A DNA stretch of 14,864 nt from Thermoleophilia bacterium (GTDB lineage Bacteria; Actinomycetota; Thermoleophilia; Gaiellales; Gaiellaceae): contig JAICVP010000020.1 of the NCBI GenBank assembly GCA_025935275.1, forward strand, positions 1 through 14,864, written 5' to 3'. The translations under genes and the position numbers were made by a program. The notes under the pieces were generated by a model, which was given only the letters and a program-made list of their open reading frames with translations, was not told where the DNA came from and did not search any database. Positions 1 through 8,900 of this stretch are shown here, piece by piece; position 1 is the first letter of the stretch, and the number at the start of each line of letters is the position of its first letter.

Positions 1-1859
1 GCCGACCAGCCGTCGCGCGCCATGCCCATCTGCCGACGACACTCGACCTGGGCCGAGAGGGGATCGCCCTCCTCGATGCGATAGACGTCGGTCTGGGCTC
101 CTTCGATCTCGAGGGTGCCGGGCGGGACCTGTCGGCGGCCGCGGGTGCGCTCGACCTCGAGGGTCCAGCGGGCCGGGCCGGGCTCGCCGTCGTGCACGAG
201 CCGCCGGATGCTGCCGCCGTGAACCTCTGCCTGCGCGGGCGGGGGCAGGAGCCCGGTCGGCACGCCGTCGCGCTTCCCCTGGGGGCGCACGGGCAGCTCG
301 AAGCGCGAAGCCGTGCCGGTGAAGAGCTGGAGGCCGGCTCGCTTCGGCGAAGGCCAGGCCCACGGCCAGTAAGAGGAGCTGACCGCGACGCGGATCCGGT
401 GCCCGGCCGGGAACGCGTGGGCGATCGCCTCGAGCGGCACGCGAACCCGGATGCGCTCTCCGGGCTCGAGCGGCTGCGGGTCGGCGCTGCCGGTTCGGTG
501 CGTGAGGTTCAGCAGGCCGCGCGTGACGAGGCGGGACGAGCCGTCGGGAGCGACATCGCAGAGGCGCACCGCGAGCAGTGCACGCGGCTCGGCAGCCGAG
601 ACCTCGACGGTCAAAGCAGGGGTGCCCAGGATCTCGACGCACTCCTCGAGCGGCTCGCTCGTGAAGACGAGGGAGAGATCGTCGTCGCGGCCCTGGTCGC
701 CCGCGAGGTCGGAATCCGTCCACGGGCACCAGGCCCCGGCCTCCAGGCCTGTGCTCTCCGGTGAGTCGAGAGCGAGGGCACCTTCAAGCTCGGAACCGAG
801 CGTGAGCGTGCCGTCGCCGAGCGCATAGTCGTCGGCGACCGGACGAAGCGGCGGCCAGAGCTCCTCGGACACCCACCGGCCGCCCGCCTCCCCCTCCTCC
901 GCAGGGCCGGGCATCCAGGCGTGCAGCATCGGCTCGTCCATGACGCCGGTCGGCTCGCCCCTGAGCCAGTGATCCCACCAGCGCACGCACTCGGCGCGGA
1001 AGTCGAAGGCCGGTCCCGGAGAGCCTTCCTCCGGGTAGCGATGCGACCAGGGGCCGATCAGGCCCTTGCGGGGCGAGGAGAGCGACGCGAGCAGGTCGAG
1101 GACGGCCTGCCGGTACGGGTCGGCCCAGCCGCCGACCGCGTACACCGGGCACTCGATGGCCGCGTAATCCTCGCAGGGCGAGCCGGTCTGCCAGTACGCG
1201 TCCCGCCGCTGGTGTGAAAGCCAGGTCTCGGCGAACGGAACGGCCTGCTCGAGGCGCTCGAGCCAGAGCTCGCGCCAGTCCTCGCCCGCGAGATCGGGAT
1301 CGGGCGGACGCACGCTCATGGCGAGCATCGTCGAAGACCAGGGAAGAAGCTCGCAGCCGAGGACACAGCCGCCGTGGTACTTGACGTCGGCCCCGTAGCG
1401 GTCGGCGCTCGCGCACAGGGCGATGACGGCCTTGAGCGCCGCCGGGCGGCGGGCGGCGGCCTGCAGGGCCGCGAAGCCGCCCCAGGAGAGCCCGATCATG
1501 CCGAGCGAGCCGGTGCACCAGGGCTGCGCCGCGACCCAGTCGAGGGCGGCGCAGACGTCTTCCTGCTCCTGCTCCGTGTACTCGTCGAGCAGGACACCGC
1601 TCGAAGCGCCGCTCCCGCGTATGTCGATGCGGAGCGAGGCGTATCCGTGCTCGGCGAAATAGGGATGGCGAACGGCGTCACGGCGCCGCGTGTGGTCCTC
1701 GTGGCGGTACGGCGAAACCTCGACCACGGCGGGCACGGGCGCTGCTTCGGCGCCGGGCGGCAGCCAGAGGTGCGCCGAGAGCCTTGCTCCATCCGGCAGC
1801 GGGATCCAGAGGTCGTCGACTTCCCTGACGGGAGCGCGCTCGGGGACGCGGACGGCCAT
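1..1859 (-). CDS. CocE/NonD family alpha/beta hydrolase (X-Pro dipeptidyl-peptidase S15-like), 3' end missing
   Basis: Reading the minus strand from the ATG at 1859 gives an open frame of 619 codons that runs off the left edge without a stop. The nucleophile elbow is GLSWGG with Ser125. Asp247 lies in GGWADPY and His273 in GPWSH, which matches the Ser-Asp-His triad and spacing of the CocE/S15 family. Residues about 20-300 form the hydrolase domain. The second half (about 340-590) has the pattern of the beta-rich C-terminal domain, for example ending strands such as FPAGHRIRVAVSSSYWPWAW. Family members hydrolyse acyl esters, amides or X-Pro peptides; the substrate here cannot be told. The start is supported by GAGG 7 nt upstream and by family-like sequence from the first residues. 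With usual lengths of roughly 550-680 aa, probably only a short tail is missing. No signal peptide is seen, so it is likely cytoplasmic. It is transcribed divergently from the small gene at 1946. Confidence 0.9.
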   Translation of the reverse strand, partial: MAVRVPERAPVREVDDLWIPLPDGARLSAHLWLPPGAEAAPVPAVVEVSPYRHEDHTRRRDAVRHPYFAEHGYASLRIDIRGSGASSGVLLDEYTEQEQEDVCAALDWVAAQPWCTGSLGMIGLSWGGFAALQAAARRPAALKAVIALCASADRYGADVKYHGGCVLGCELLPWSSTMLAMSVRPPDPDLAGEDWRELWLERLEQAVPFAETWLSHQRRDAYWQTGSPCEDYAAIECPVYAVGGWADPYRQAVLDLLASLSSPRKGLIGPWSHRYPEEGSPGPAFDFRAECVRWWDHWLRGEPTGVMDEPMLHAWMPGPAEEGEAGGRWVSEELWPPLRPVADDYALGDGTLTLGSELEGALALDSPESTGLEAGAWCPWTDSDLAGDQGRDDDLSLVFTSEPLEECVEILGTPALTVEVSAAEPRALLAVRLCDVAPDGSSRLVTRGLLNLTHRTGSADPQPLEPGERIRVRVPLEAIAHAFPAGHRIRVAVSSSYWPWAWPSPKRAGLQLFTGTASRFELPVRPQGKRDGVPTGLLPPPAQAEVHGGSIRRLVHDGEPGPARWTLEVERTRGRRQVPPGTLEIEGAQTDVYRIEEGDPLSAQVECRRQMGMARDGWS

Positions 1860-1945
1860 ACGCGCCTCACGTTGACCGATGCCTCGGCTGGAAACGTCCA
1901 TTCAGACAGATTTCGACCGAAACGGAGCGGGTATTGAGGCCCGGA
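1860..1945. promoter_or_regulatory. Divergent intergenic spacer with a small inverted repeat
   Basis: This 86-bp spacer separates the start of the minus-strand hydrolase from the plus-strand small gene, so it should carry both promoters. No convincing -35/-10 pair was found for either direction. TTTCG (1911-1915) and CGAAA (1918-1922) form a 5-bp inverted repeat around a 2-nt centre, compatible with a small operator, but such a repeat could arise by chance. Confidence 0.35.
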
Positions 1946-2206
1946 ATGTTCGGACGCTGGAAAAGGAAGAACGAGGAGCACCGCGCGAGCAAGCAGAAGG
2001 GAGACCTGGACGCGCTCGACCGCGCGGGCGACCCGCGCGGCGGCGCGCAGGATCCCGCGTACCGGACGGCTGACCCACGCGAGCTCGTGGGGGCGGAAGG
2101 GGTCACCATGGCCGGGCCTGCCGGCGCCCCGCAGGAGGGCAAGTCCGTCGAAAAGCGACGGGAGGAGAGCGACGAGTGGCGCGAGCGGCGCGCCGACGAG
2201 CCCTAG
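1946..2206 (+). CDS. Small charged hypothetical protein (86 aa)
   Basis: The function is not recognised. The frame starts MFGRWKRKNEEH and is very hydrophilic, rich in Arg, Lys, Glu and Asp, with no membrane segment, signal peptide or cysteine. The N-terminus is basic and the C-terminus is acidic/basic mixed (KSVEKRREESDEWRERRADEP), probably partly helical with disordered parts. ATG at 1946 is preferred over the upstream TTG at 1934 because GAGG (1936-1939) sits 6 nt before it. The TAG stop (2204-2206) overlaps the TAG stop of the convergent ABC ATPase through the palindrome CTAG. The start signal and the tight packing support a real gene, but high-G+C DNA makes chance frames of this size common. 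Confidence 0.55.
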   Translation: MFGRWKRKNEEHRASKQKGDLDALDRAGDPRGGAQDPAYRTADPRELVGAEGVTMAGPAGAPQEGKSVEKRREESDEWRERRADEP

Positions 2207-2877
2207 ACCGCTTCGCCGTCGCGCAGCTCGACCACTCGGTCGGCCACGTCCAGAAGGAGCGGGTCGTGCGTGGCGACGATCGCCGACACGCCTTCGCTCC
2301 TGACGAGCTCACGGATGACCTCCATGATCGTCCGCGCGTTCGAGGAGTCGAGCTGGCCCGTCGGCTCGTCCGCGATCAGAAGCTTGGGCCGGTTGGCGAG
2401 CGCGCGCACGATCGCGACCCGCTGCTGCTCCCCGCCGGAAAGCTCGTAGGGCCGGTGGCGGGCGCGGCCCGCGAGGCCGACGAGCTCGAGCAGTTCGCCC
2501 ACGCGCTTCGTCCGCGCACCCGGCTGTTCATTGCGGAGGCGCAGCGGCACCTCGACGTTCTCCGCTGCGGTCAGGATCGGGACGAGGCCGAACGCCTGGA
2601 AGACGAACCCGATCTTTTCCCGCCGCAGGCGGACGAGCTCGTCCTCGCCCATCGCCGAGACCTCGGCGCCGTCGACCCATACGCGTCCACGCGTTGGGCG
2701 ATCGAGGCCGCCGATCATGTTGAGCAGCGTCGTCTTTCCGGAGCCCGAGCGACCGTGAACGACGGTCAGTTCGCCGCGGTCGATGCGCACGTCTACCCCC
2801 TGCAGCGCGTGGACGACGGCATCGCCGGTCTCGTACTCGCGGTGCAGCGCCTCGGTGGCGGCGATGGGCTCAGCCAC
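2203..2877 (-). CDS. ABC transporter ATP-binding protein, LolD/MacB/FtsE type (ATPase 2)
   Basis: A 224-aa nucleotide-binding subunit with no additional domain. Walker A is GRSGSGKTT (42-50), the Q-loop glutamine is Q94 in FVFQ, the signature is LSGGE (146-150), Walker B is LLIADE (166-171) with catalytic Glu171, and the H-loop is His204, so it should be catalytically competent. It would energise the FtsX-type permeases encoded just upstream. GTG at 2877 is the start: GGGAG lies 7 nt before it, inside the end of the preceding ATPase gene, and the two frames overlap by 8 nt (2870-2877). That arrangement suggests coupled translation. It is the last gene of the cassette, and its stop shares CTAG with the stop of the convergent small gene. 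No terminator hairpin is visible there. Confidence 0.95.
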   Translation of the reverse strand: MAEPIAATEALHREYETGDAVVHALQGVDVRIDRGELTVVHGRSGSGKTTLLNMIGGLDRPTRGRVWVDGAEVSAMGEDELVRLRREKIGFVFQAFGLVPILTAAENVEVPLRLRNEQPGARTKRVGELLELVGLAGRARHRPYELSGGEQQRVAIVRALANRPKLLIADEPTGQLDSSNARTIMEVIRELVRSEGVSAIVATHDPLLLDVADRVVELRDGEAV

Positions 2878-3754
2878 CGTTTCGCTCCCGGTTGGCCTTG
2901 TCGGGCCAGACCCCGATGTGATCCTGCTCGAGCTCCAGGCGCACCCGCCGCTCCAGCTCGAGGGCGCTCACGTACTCCTGCGGAAGCTGGAGGCGGCCCG
3001 CGCGGTCGAGCACGGCGAACTCCTCCGCGATCACCTGGTGGTCGCCGAGCTCGTCGATCTCGCGCCGACGCAGGGTCTCGGTGCTCGTCCGCCCGTCCCT
3101 GATCGCGATGGTGCGGTCGACCTGCTCCGAGACGAGCGGGTCGTGGGTGAGGACGACCACCGTCACGCCGAGCTCCCGGTTGGCCTTGCGGAGGGTGGCG
3201 AAGATCTCGGTCGCCGTCTCCGTGTCGAGCTCACCAGTCGGCTCGTCCGCGAAGAGCACCCGGGGGCGGTTCGCGAGCGCGATCGCGATGGCGACGCGCT
3301 GTTGCTCGCCTCCGGACAGCTGGTCGGGCTTGTGCCCCGCCCGCTCGGCCATGCCCACCAGGCGGAGGAGCTCGACGGCGTACTCGCGCCGGTCGGCGCC
3401 CCGCATTCCTTCGAGAATCAGGGGGAGCTCCACGTTCTCCTCGGCCGTGAGGTAGGTGAGCAGGTTGCGGGTGGTCTGCTGCCAGACGAAGCCGACGATG
3501 CTCCGCCGGTAGATCGTCCGCTCCTTCGGCGTCAGCGAAGTCAAGTCAAAGCCAGCCACCTCGGCCTTTCCCGCAGTAGGCACGTCCATCCCTCCGAGGA
3601 TGTTCTGCAGGGTGGACTTCCCGCTGCCCGAAGCGCCAACAATGGCGATGAATTCGCCCTGCTCGACGACGAGGTCGAGCCCCTGCAGGGCGACGACCTC
3701 GAGGTCGGCGACCTTGTAGATCTTCACGAGGTTGTCGCAGACGATCTGACTCAT
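2870..3754 (-). CDS. ABC transporter ATP-binding protein with AbrB-like C-terminal extension (ATPase 1)
   Basis: A 294-aa ATPase. Residues 1-225 are a complete nucleotide-binding domain: Walker A GASGSGKST (40-48), Q-loop Q92 in FVWQQ, signature LSGGE (146-150), Walker B VLFADE (166-171) with Glu171, and His204. This is the MacB/LolD/FtsE branch. About 65 residues follow that the short sister ATPase lacks. Within them, residues about 245-285 (FAVLDRAGRLQLPQEY, then RVRLELEQDHIGVWP) follow the strand and loop pattern of a SpoVT/AbrB swapped hairpin. That identification is from pattern only. The start ATG at 3754 overlaps the permease B stop (ATGA, 3751-3754) and has GGGAGAGAG directly before it. 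The extension could dimerise, bind a partner or sense something; DNA binding is not shown. Confidence 0.95.
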   Translation of the reverse strand: MSQIVCDNLVKIYKVADLEVVALQGLDLVVEQGEFIAIVGASGSGKSTLQNILGGMDVPTAGKAEVAGFDLTSLTPKERTIYRRSIVGFVWQQTTRNLLTYLTAEENVELPLILEGMRGADRREYAVELLRLVGMAERAGHKPDQLSGGEQQRVAIAIALANRPRVLFADEPTGELDTETATEIFATLRKANRELGVTVVVLTHDPLVSEQVDRTIAIRDGRTSTETLRRREIDELGDHQVIAEEFAVLDRAGRLQLPQEYVSALELERRVRLELEQDHIGVWPDKANRERNGG

Positions 3755-5958
3755 CTCTCTCCCATCCTGAGGGAACGGCTGAGGCTCATGCGGCGCATGA
3801 CCGCCGCGGTGGCCCAGATCGCAACCGCGGAGACCACGACGAGGGCGACCGTGAGCAGAAGTGGCGTGACGAGGTCGAGGCGCAGCGCGACGTCCCGTCC
3901 TCCGGCGGCGAGCGCGGTGAGGTCGAGACCCGGCTCGACGAGGTAGGCGGTCGCGAGTCCGAGGACGGTGCCGACCACGAGCGCCACGACAAAGGGTGGC
4001 GCGAGCTCCGCAGCCGTCACGGCCACCGCCTGCCGCCGCGAAAGGCCGAGTGCCCGCAGGTAGGCCAGGTCGCGGAGCCGCGACCTGGCGGTGAGAAGCA
4101 GGGCGAGCACGATCACGAAACCGGCGTACGCGGCGGCGAGCAGCGCTCCTGCGCGGAACGCGTCCAGCGTCCCTGTGGCGAGCGGCGAGAGCGAGGCCGA
4201 GCCCGCGCCTTCCTGCGCGCGGCTCAGCGTCGCGGCCATGACTCCCGCAAAGACCGAGACCGAGACGCCCAGCAGGAGGACGAGCAGTGGGGCCCCGGTG
4301 ACTCCCGGCTGCCGCGCGACACGGCGAAGCGCGAGCGCGGGAACGAGATCGCGCCGTCGCGCGGCCGCAGCCGCAAGGAAACGAACCGGGAGCGGATACA
4401 GGCGGACGGCCACGATCCCGGCCGCGAGACCCAGCAAGAGCGGCACCGCCGCAAGGTAGGGGTCGAAGCCGTTCGCGTCCGCAAGGCCTCTTCGCCGGAG
4501 AAGATAGACGCCGACGAGCGAGGAGACGACGACGGCCCCCTCGATCGCGAGCCGGCGCGGCGACACCGTCGTCACGGCGACCTCCTCGCGGCCCCGTGCC
4601 GCGAGGCCGCTCCGAGCTGCGGACGAGGCTGCCGCGGCCAGAAGGGCTCCCGTTGCGAGCACGATCCCGAGGACCAGCAGGAGCGGGGTCACGACGCTGC
4701 GCCCGTCGACGAGGAGGAGCGCGGCCAGGAGGCCGAGAGCGCCTGCCGGGAGCGCGACCGCGATTCCCTCCACGGCCTCGGCGCCGAGCACCTGCCAGGT
4801 GGCGCCGCCCCGGGACCGGACCAGCGCGATGCTCTCTCCTCGCCGGTTCGCGGCGAGCCCACCGAGCAGGGCGACGACCGCGAGTGCGAGCGCCAGGAGC
4901 CCGACCGCGCCGATCGCGATCACGGCCGCTGCCGCGTCGCGGTCGTTTCGGTAGCCCGTGAGCACGTCCGACAGGCCCGTGCGGACCCCTGTCCCGAGGC
5001 GCTGGCCGAACGTCGACTCCCCGAAGCCCGCGTCGAGCTCGCGCACATCTGAGTCGAGCCGGTCGATCGTGCCTGCATCGAAACCGCTCGGGTCGACGTC
5101 GTAGCGCCAGGAGTACCGCATGGGGAGCGGCGCGGTGGCGGCGGCGATCTCGGCGTACGCCGAGGGGGCGAACAGGCCGAAGCCGTAGACGTAGCGGCGC
5201 TGGTCGGTGTCCCGGATGACGGGCTTGCCGAGGCGCGCGTCTTCGAGCCAGGCGCGGTCGGTGTCTGTCTTCGGCGCGAAGATCCCGGTCACCTCGGCGG
5301 CGATCATCCGCCGTTCGCTGAGCGGGACGGGGCCGACCAGGACGTCCTCGAAGTCGGGCTCGAGGTAGAGCACGTCACCGACCTGAAGAGACAGCGCGTT
5401 GGCACCGGCAAGCGGGACGGCCACTTCTACGAGCCGCGCCCTGGGCTGGCCCAGGCGGAACGGCAGCGGGACGATCTCGTCACGCTCCTCCGGCATGCGC
5501 CCGGCGACGAGCCGGGCCCGGTCTGCGGCCCCCTGCACGTATTCCAGCGTCAGGAGCCGCGTCGTCCCGGGAGGCCCGGGAACACCGGGTGCGTCCACGG
5601 CGGTGTAGCGCGTCGTCTCGACGGCGTCGCGCCGGTCGCCGGCCACCTCTCGTACGGATTCGGGGAAGCGCTGCGCGAGCCTGGTGCCCGCGTCGCCCAC
5701 CGCCGAGATCGGGTCGGACGCGGAGGGCTCGATCCGGCCGGCCTGCGTGATCTCCACGTTCCGCTCGAAGGGGCTCGCCTTCGTGACGGCGAAGCGCAGG
5801 CCGTCGTCGGCGTTCGACTCGAGGTAGCGCGGTGCGGCCGCGAAGACGAAGCTGGTGACCAGAACGACGCCGAAGACCGCAGCCGTGAGCGGCAGGTCGG
5901 AGCGGATCCGCCTGGCCGCGAGGACGAGCGGGCTCAGCAGGGAGCGAATCGCGCTCAT
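3751..5958 (-). CDS. FtsX-family ABC transporter permease (permease B, 735 aa)
   Basis: An integral membrane subunit of a type VII ABC system. A membrane anchor (about 23-42) is followed by one extracytoplasmic domain of roughly 300 residues (45-340). Hydrophobic segments follow at about 345-370, 395-417, 423-444, 472-486, 503-520, 555-577, 604-623, 652-673 and 697-719. The last three, with the RALGLSRRQ loop between them, look like the classical FtsX/MacB membrane unit. The reading frame stays open upstream to 6081, but ATG at 5958 (MSAIRSLLSPLVL) is chosen: it overlaps the permease A stop in ATGA (5955-5958), has a strong ribosome site, and the residues upstream are low-complexity Arg/Pro/Gly. 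It probably pairs with permease A and the two downstream ATPases. The substrate is unknown. Confidence 0.92.
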   Translation of the reverse strand: MSAIRSLLSPLVLAARRIRSDLPLTAAVFGVVLVTSFVFAAAPRYLESNADDGLRFAVTKASPFERNVEITQAGRIEPSASDPISAVGDAGTRLAQRFPESVREVAGDRRDAVETTRYTAVDAPGVPGPPGTTRLLTLEYVQGAADRARLVAGRMPEERDEIVPLPFRLGQPRARLVEVAVPLAGANALSLQVGDVLYLEPDFEDVLVGPVPLSERRMIAAEVTGIFAPKTDTDRAWLEDARLGKPVIRDTDQRRYVYGFGLFAPSAYAEIAAATAPLPMRYSWRYDVDPSGFDAGTIDRLDSDVRELDAGFGESTFGQRLGTGVRTGLSDVLTGYRNDRDAAAAVIAIGAVGLLALALAVVALLGGLAANRRGESIALVRSRGGATWQVLGAEAVEGIAVALPAGALGLLAALLLVDGRSVVTPLLLVLGIVLATGALLAAAASSAARSGLAARGREEVAVTTVSPRRLAIEGAVVVSSLVGVYLLRRRGLADANGFDPYLAAVPLLLGLAAGIVAVRLYPLPVRFLAAAAARRRDLVPALALRRVARQPGVTGAPLLVLLLGVSVSVFAGVMAATLSRAQEGAGSASLSPLATGTLDAFRAGALLAAAYAGFVIVLALLLTARSRLRDLAYLRALGLSRRQAVAVTAAELAPPFVVALVVGTVLGLATAYLVEPGLDLTALAAGGRDVALRLDLVTPLLLTVALVVVSAVAIWATAAVMRRMSLSRSLRMGER

Positions 5959-8900
5959 CGATCCTCTCCCGCGCGCAGGGCCGGGGCCAGGCGCACGCGC
6001 GCAAGCACGCGAATCTCGAGGGCGACGACCACGGCGAGTGCGAGGAGCAGAGCTCCCTCGAGCAGGAGGGCGGTTCGCCACGGGAAGTGGACGATCACGT
6101 CTGGGAACGGCCTCGCGCCTTCACCACTCAACGAGACGTACGGCAGCACGAACCAGGCCAGGAGGACTCCGAGCGCCGTGCCCGCGGCGAGCGCGAGGCA
6201 GGCAGTCAGCCCGCCTTCGAGGGCGAGTGCCCCCGAGAGCTGGCCTCTCGAGAGGCCCACCGAGCGCAGGACGGCGAACTCCGTCTTCCGTTCGGCCGCG
6301 GAGATCGCCGAGCTGACCGCGAACCCGATCACGGCGAAGATCGCCGCGGCGGCAAAGCCGATGTAGAGCGCGCCGCTGATGCCGAGCGCCACCGGATCGG
6401 TGGACAGAGCGCGTGCCCGCGCCGCCCGGTCGACCACGACGTCGCTCGAGTAGGGCGGCGCGGCGAGCCGCGCCGCGACAGGCGCGGCGGGCCCGTCCAC
6501 GTCGAGCCACCACTCCGTTGGCTCGAGCACCGTCCCGTCGGTGAGCCATTCGGCGGCGGCGTAGGTCGGCAGGTCGACGACGACGCCGCCCATGGATCCC
6601 GGCAGGGTCGGAAAGCCCTTGGCCGCACCGCTCAGTGCAAGCGCCGGCCCGGCGGGCCCGAGGGGCACCCGGCCACCGACAGCGGTCCCCGTATCTGCCA
6701 GGAACCGGCTCGTCGCGATCGCGGGAATCGCCTGCACCGGAGCGTTTCGTCCCGGCGTGGCGGTAAACGTGACCGAGCCGCGACTGGGGAACTCCGACAC
6801 CGAGCCGGACAGGACGTCGAGGGAGAAGAACCCGTCGGGGCTGACGCGCACGACGCGCGGGGGCTGGTCGGCGTCCTCGATCTGGCTGGCGCTGACCTGC
6901 CAGGGCTCGTCGGGAGTATCGATCGGGGTGAAGGTGCCGGAATCGTCTGCCGCTTCGACGGAGAGAACGTCGACCGACACCGGTCGGTTGACCTGGAACG
7001 AAGGGATGATGTTCGTTTCGACGCCCACCAGGGAGAGCGGGTAGCGCGGCGCTTCGCCGCGTGGGCCGGAGAGCTCGTAGACGATGCGCTTCCTGGCGCC
7101 CGAGACGCCGAAGCCGGTCGTAGGCAGCCGGTACAGCAGACCGGCTGCGTCCCTCAGGACGACCGAAAGCGAGGGTCGAGCCCCGGTCCCGAAGAACGCG
7201 CGGTCTCCCGGCACGCGCGCAACCCCGACGTCGACGTCGAGTGCGAGCTTCGTCGGCTTCCCGGGAAGCGGCACCGCCGCCAGGCGCGGACGGCTCTCGC
7301 CGAGCGGTGCCAGCATGGCGGGCAGGGGACGGCTCGCCAGGTCTCCGCGAAAGCTCACCGCGCCCGCGGTGCGGTCGGCATCGATCCCGAGCAGCGTGGC
7401 GGGGCCGGACGAGTCGGAGAGGTTCAGCTGTTCGCGGTAGACCGGGAGCGCCGACCGGACGCCCGCCAGGGTTGCGTACGCGCCCGAGAGCTGCAGCGCC
7501 GGGATGGAGCCCGAGCGCTCGCTGGGCTCCACGCGGACGTCCGCGGCCGCCGCGTAGTCGGCCTGATCGCGCTGCGAAGCGAGCCACGTGCGGCTGTAGG
7601 CGGACGCAAAGAGACCGATCGCCAGCGCAAGCGTGAGGAGGAGGGCCGAGCGCGCGTAGCGCTGCGGCCGGCGCGCCAGCTCGCGCGTACCGAGCGCGGC
7701 CACCATGCCTCTGGCCGAACTCGCCGCCCGTTCGACGAGCGAGGCGGCCGCCGGAACGACGCGCAATGCGAGGACGGCGCCGGCGAGCAGCCCGAGCGCG
7801 GGGGCCGCGATGAGGAGAGGGTCGATGCCGAGCTTTCCCTGCACGCTCTCCACGACTGGCCCGCCGTAGCGGCGGAGCTGCCAGTAGGCCACGAGCGCGA
7901 GCACGACGAGGATCAGGTCGAGGCCCGCACGCTGGACGAAGCTCTTCGGCTGGGGCCGTCCGCGCCCGGCCACCGTCGAGGTCACCGCCCCCGAGCGCAG
8001 TGCCGGGAGCGCCAGCGCGACGACGCAGAGCAGGGCCGCGAGTGCGGCGAGCACGTACGACGTCGTGGTCACGTGGGGGTCGAGGCGCAGACCGATCTGC
8101 GCGAGCGGGCCCACGTGGTTCAGTGCCTGTAAGCCCAGAACCGCGACCCACGGCGCGAGGATGGCGGCCGGCACGGCCAGGAGCGCGCCCTCCATGACCG
8201 CGAGTGCGGCGACGCCCTCGGCGCCAGCCCCGCGGGAGCGCAGGATCGCCGACTCGAGCCCACGCCGTTCGGAGAGCAGCCCGGCGAGGAAGAGAAGCGC
8301 GGCGCCGGCCAGAATGGCGAGCTGCACCGAGGGAATGAGCACGCCGGAGCGAGTGACGGTGAGCAGGTGGTCGGTGCGGTCGAGGACGGCGACGAGCCCG
8401 GTGTCGACCGAGACCTCCCGGGAGGCCCCTTCGCTCAGGCGCCGCTGGAGCGTCGAGACGTCATCACGCAGGCCGGGCAGCGCGGCGACCGTGATCCTGC
8501 TCGGGCTCAGCGCGGCGCGCCACGCGAGGTTCGCCTCGGACCCGGCCACGGACGGGAAGACGTCCTCGGGGACGACGAAGGGCCCGTAGGTGGTGAAGTC
8601 GATCGTGCGCTCGCCTCCTGTCTCGAGGCGGTGGCCCCACCAGAATGGGTCGCGCGGATCGTCGACCCGGTACGTGCCCGCGAGCCGAACGTCGACCTTC
8701 TCGGTCGGATCGCCGATCGCCGAGAGCGAAAGCTCGTCCCCGGGCTCGAGGCCGAGTGCCTCCGCCGCGGCCGCGGGCAGCGCGGCTTCGACGACGCCGG
8801 CTCCTTCCGACGACGGCCACTCTCCGGCGACCAGGGTCGCGTGGTTCTCGAGACCGTCGTAGAAGCCAAAGACGGCGAGCGCGTCCGAGGGGCGGCCGTC

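Noticed and set aside
192..1518. Several frames of 100-250 codons within the left-hand 1.9 kb
   Set aside because: The minus-strand frame from 1859 to the edge encodes a clear hydrolase with a full catalytic triad and accounts for this region.
2186..2195. 10-bp palindrome CGGCGCGCCG near the end of the small gene
   Set aside because: Short GC palindromes are frequent at this base composition, and it lies inside a coding frame with no T-tract, so neither terminator nor operator is supported.
5959..6081. N-terminal extension of permease B from the upstream start at 6081
   Set aside because: The added residues are low-complexity Arg/Pro/Gly and overlap permease A. A strong ribosome site and the ATGA junction at 5955-5958 point to the internal ATG.
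6087..8132. 681-codon plus-strand frame, and a 676-codon minus-strand frame (6121-8151), inside permease A
   Set aside because: Both are Arg/Gly/Ala-rich shadows of the permease A coding frame, with no motif or start signal.
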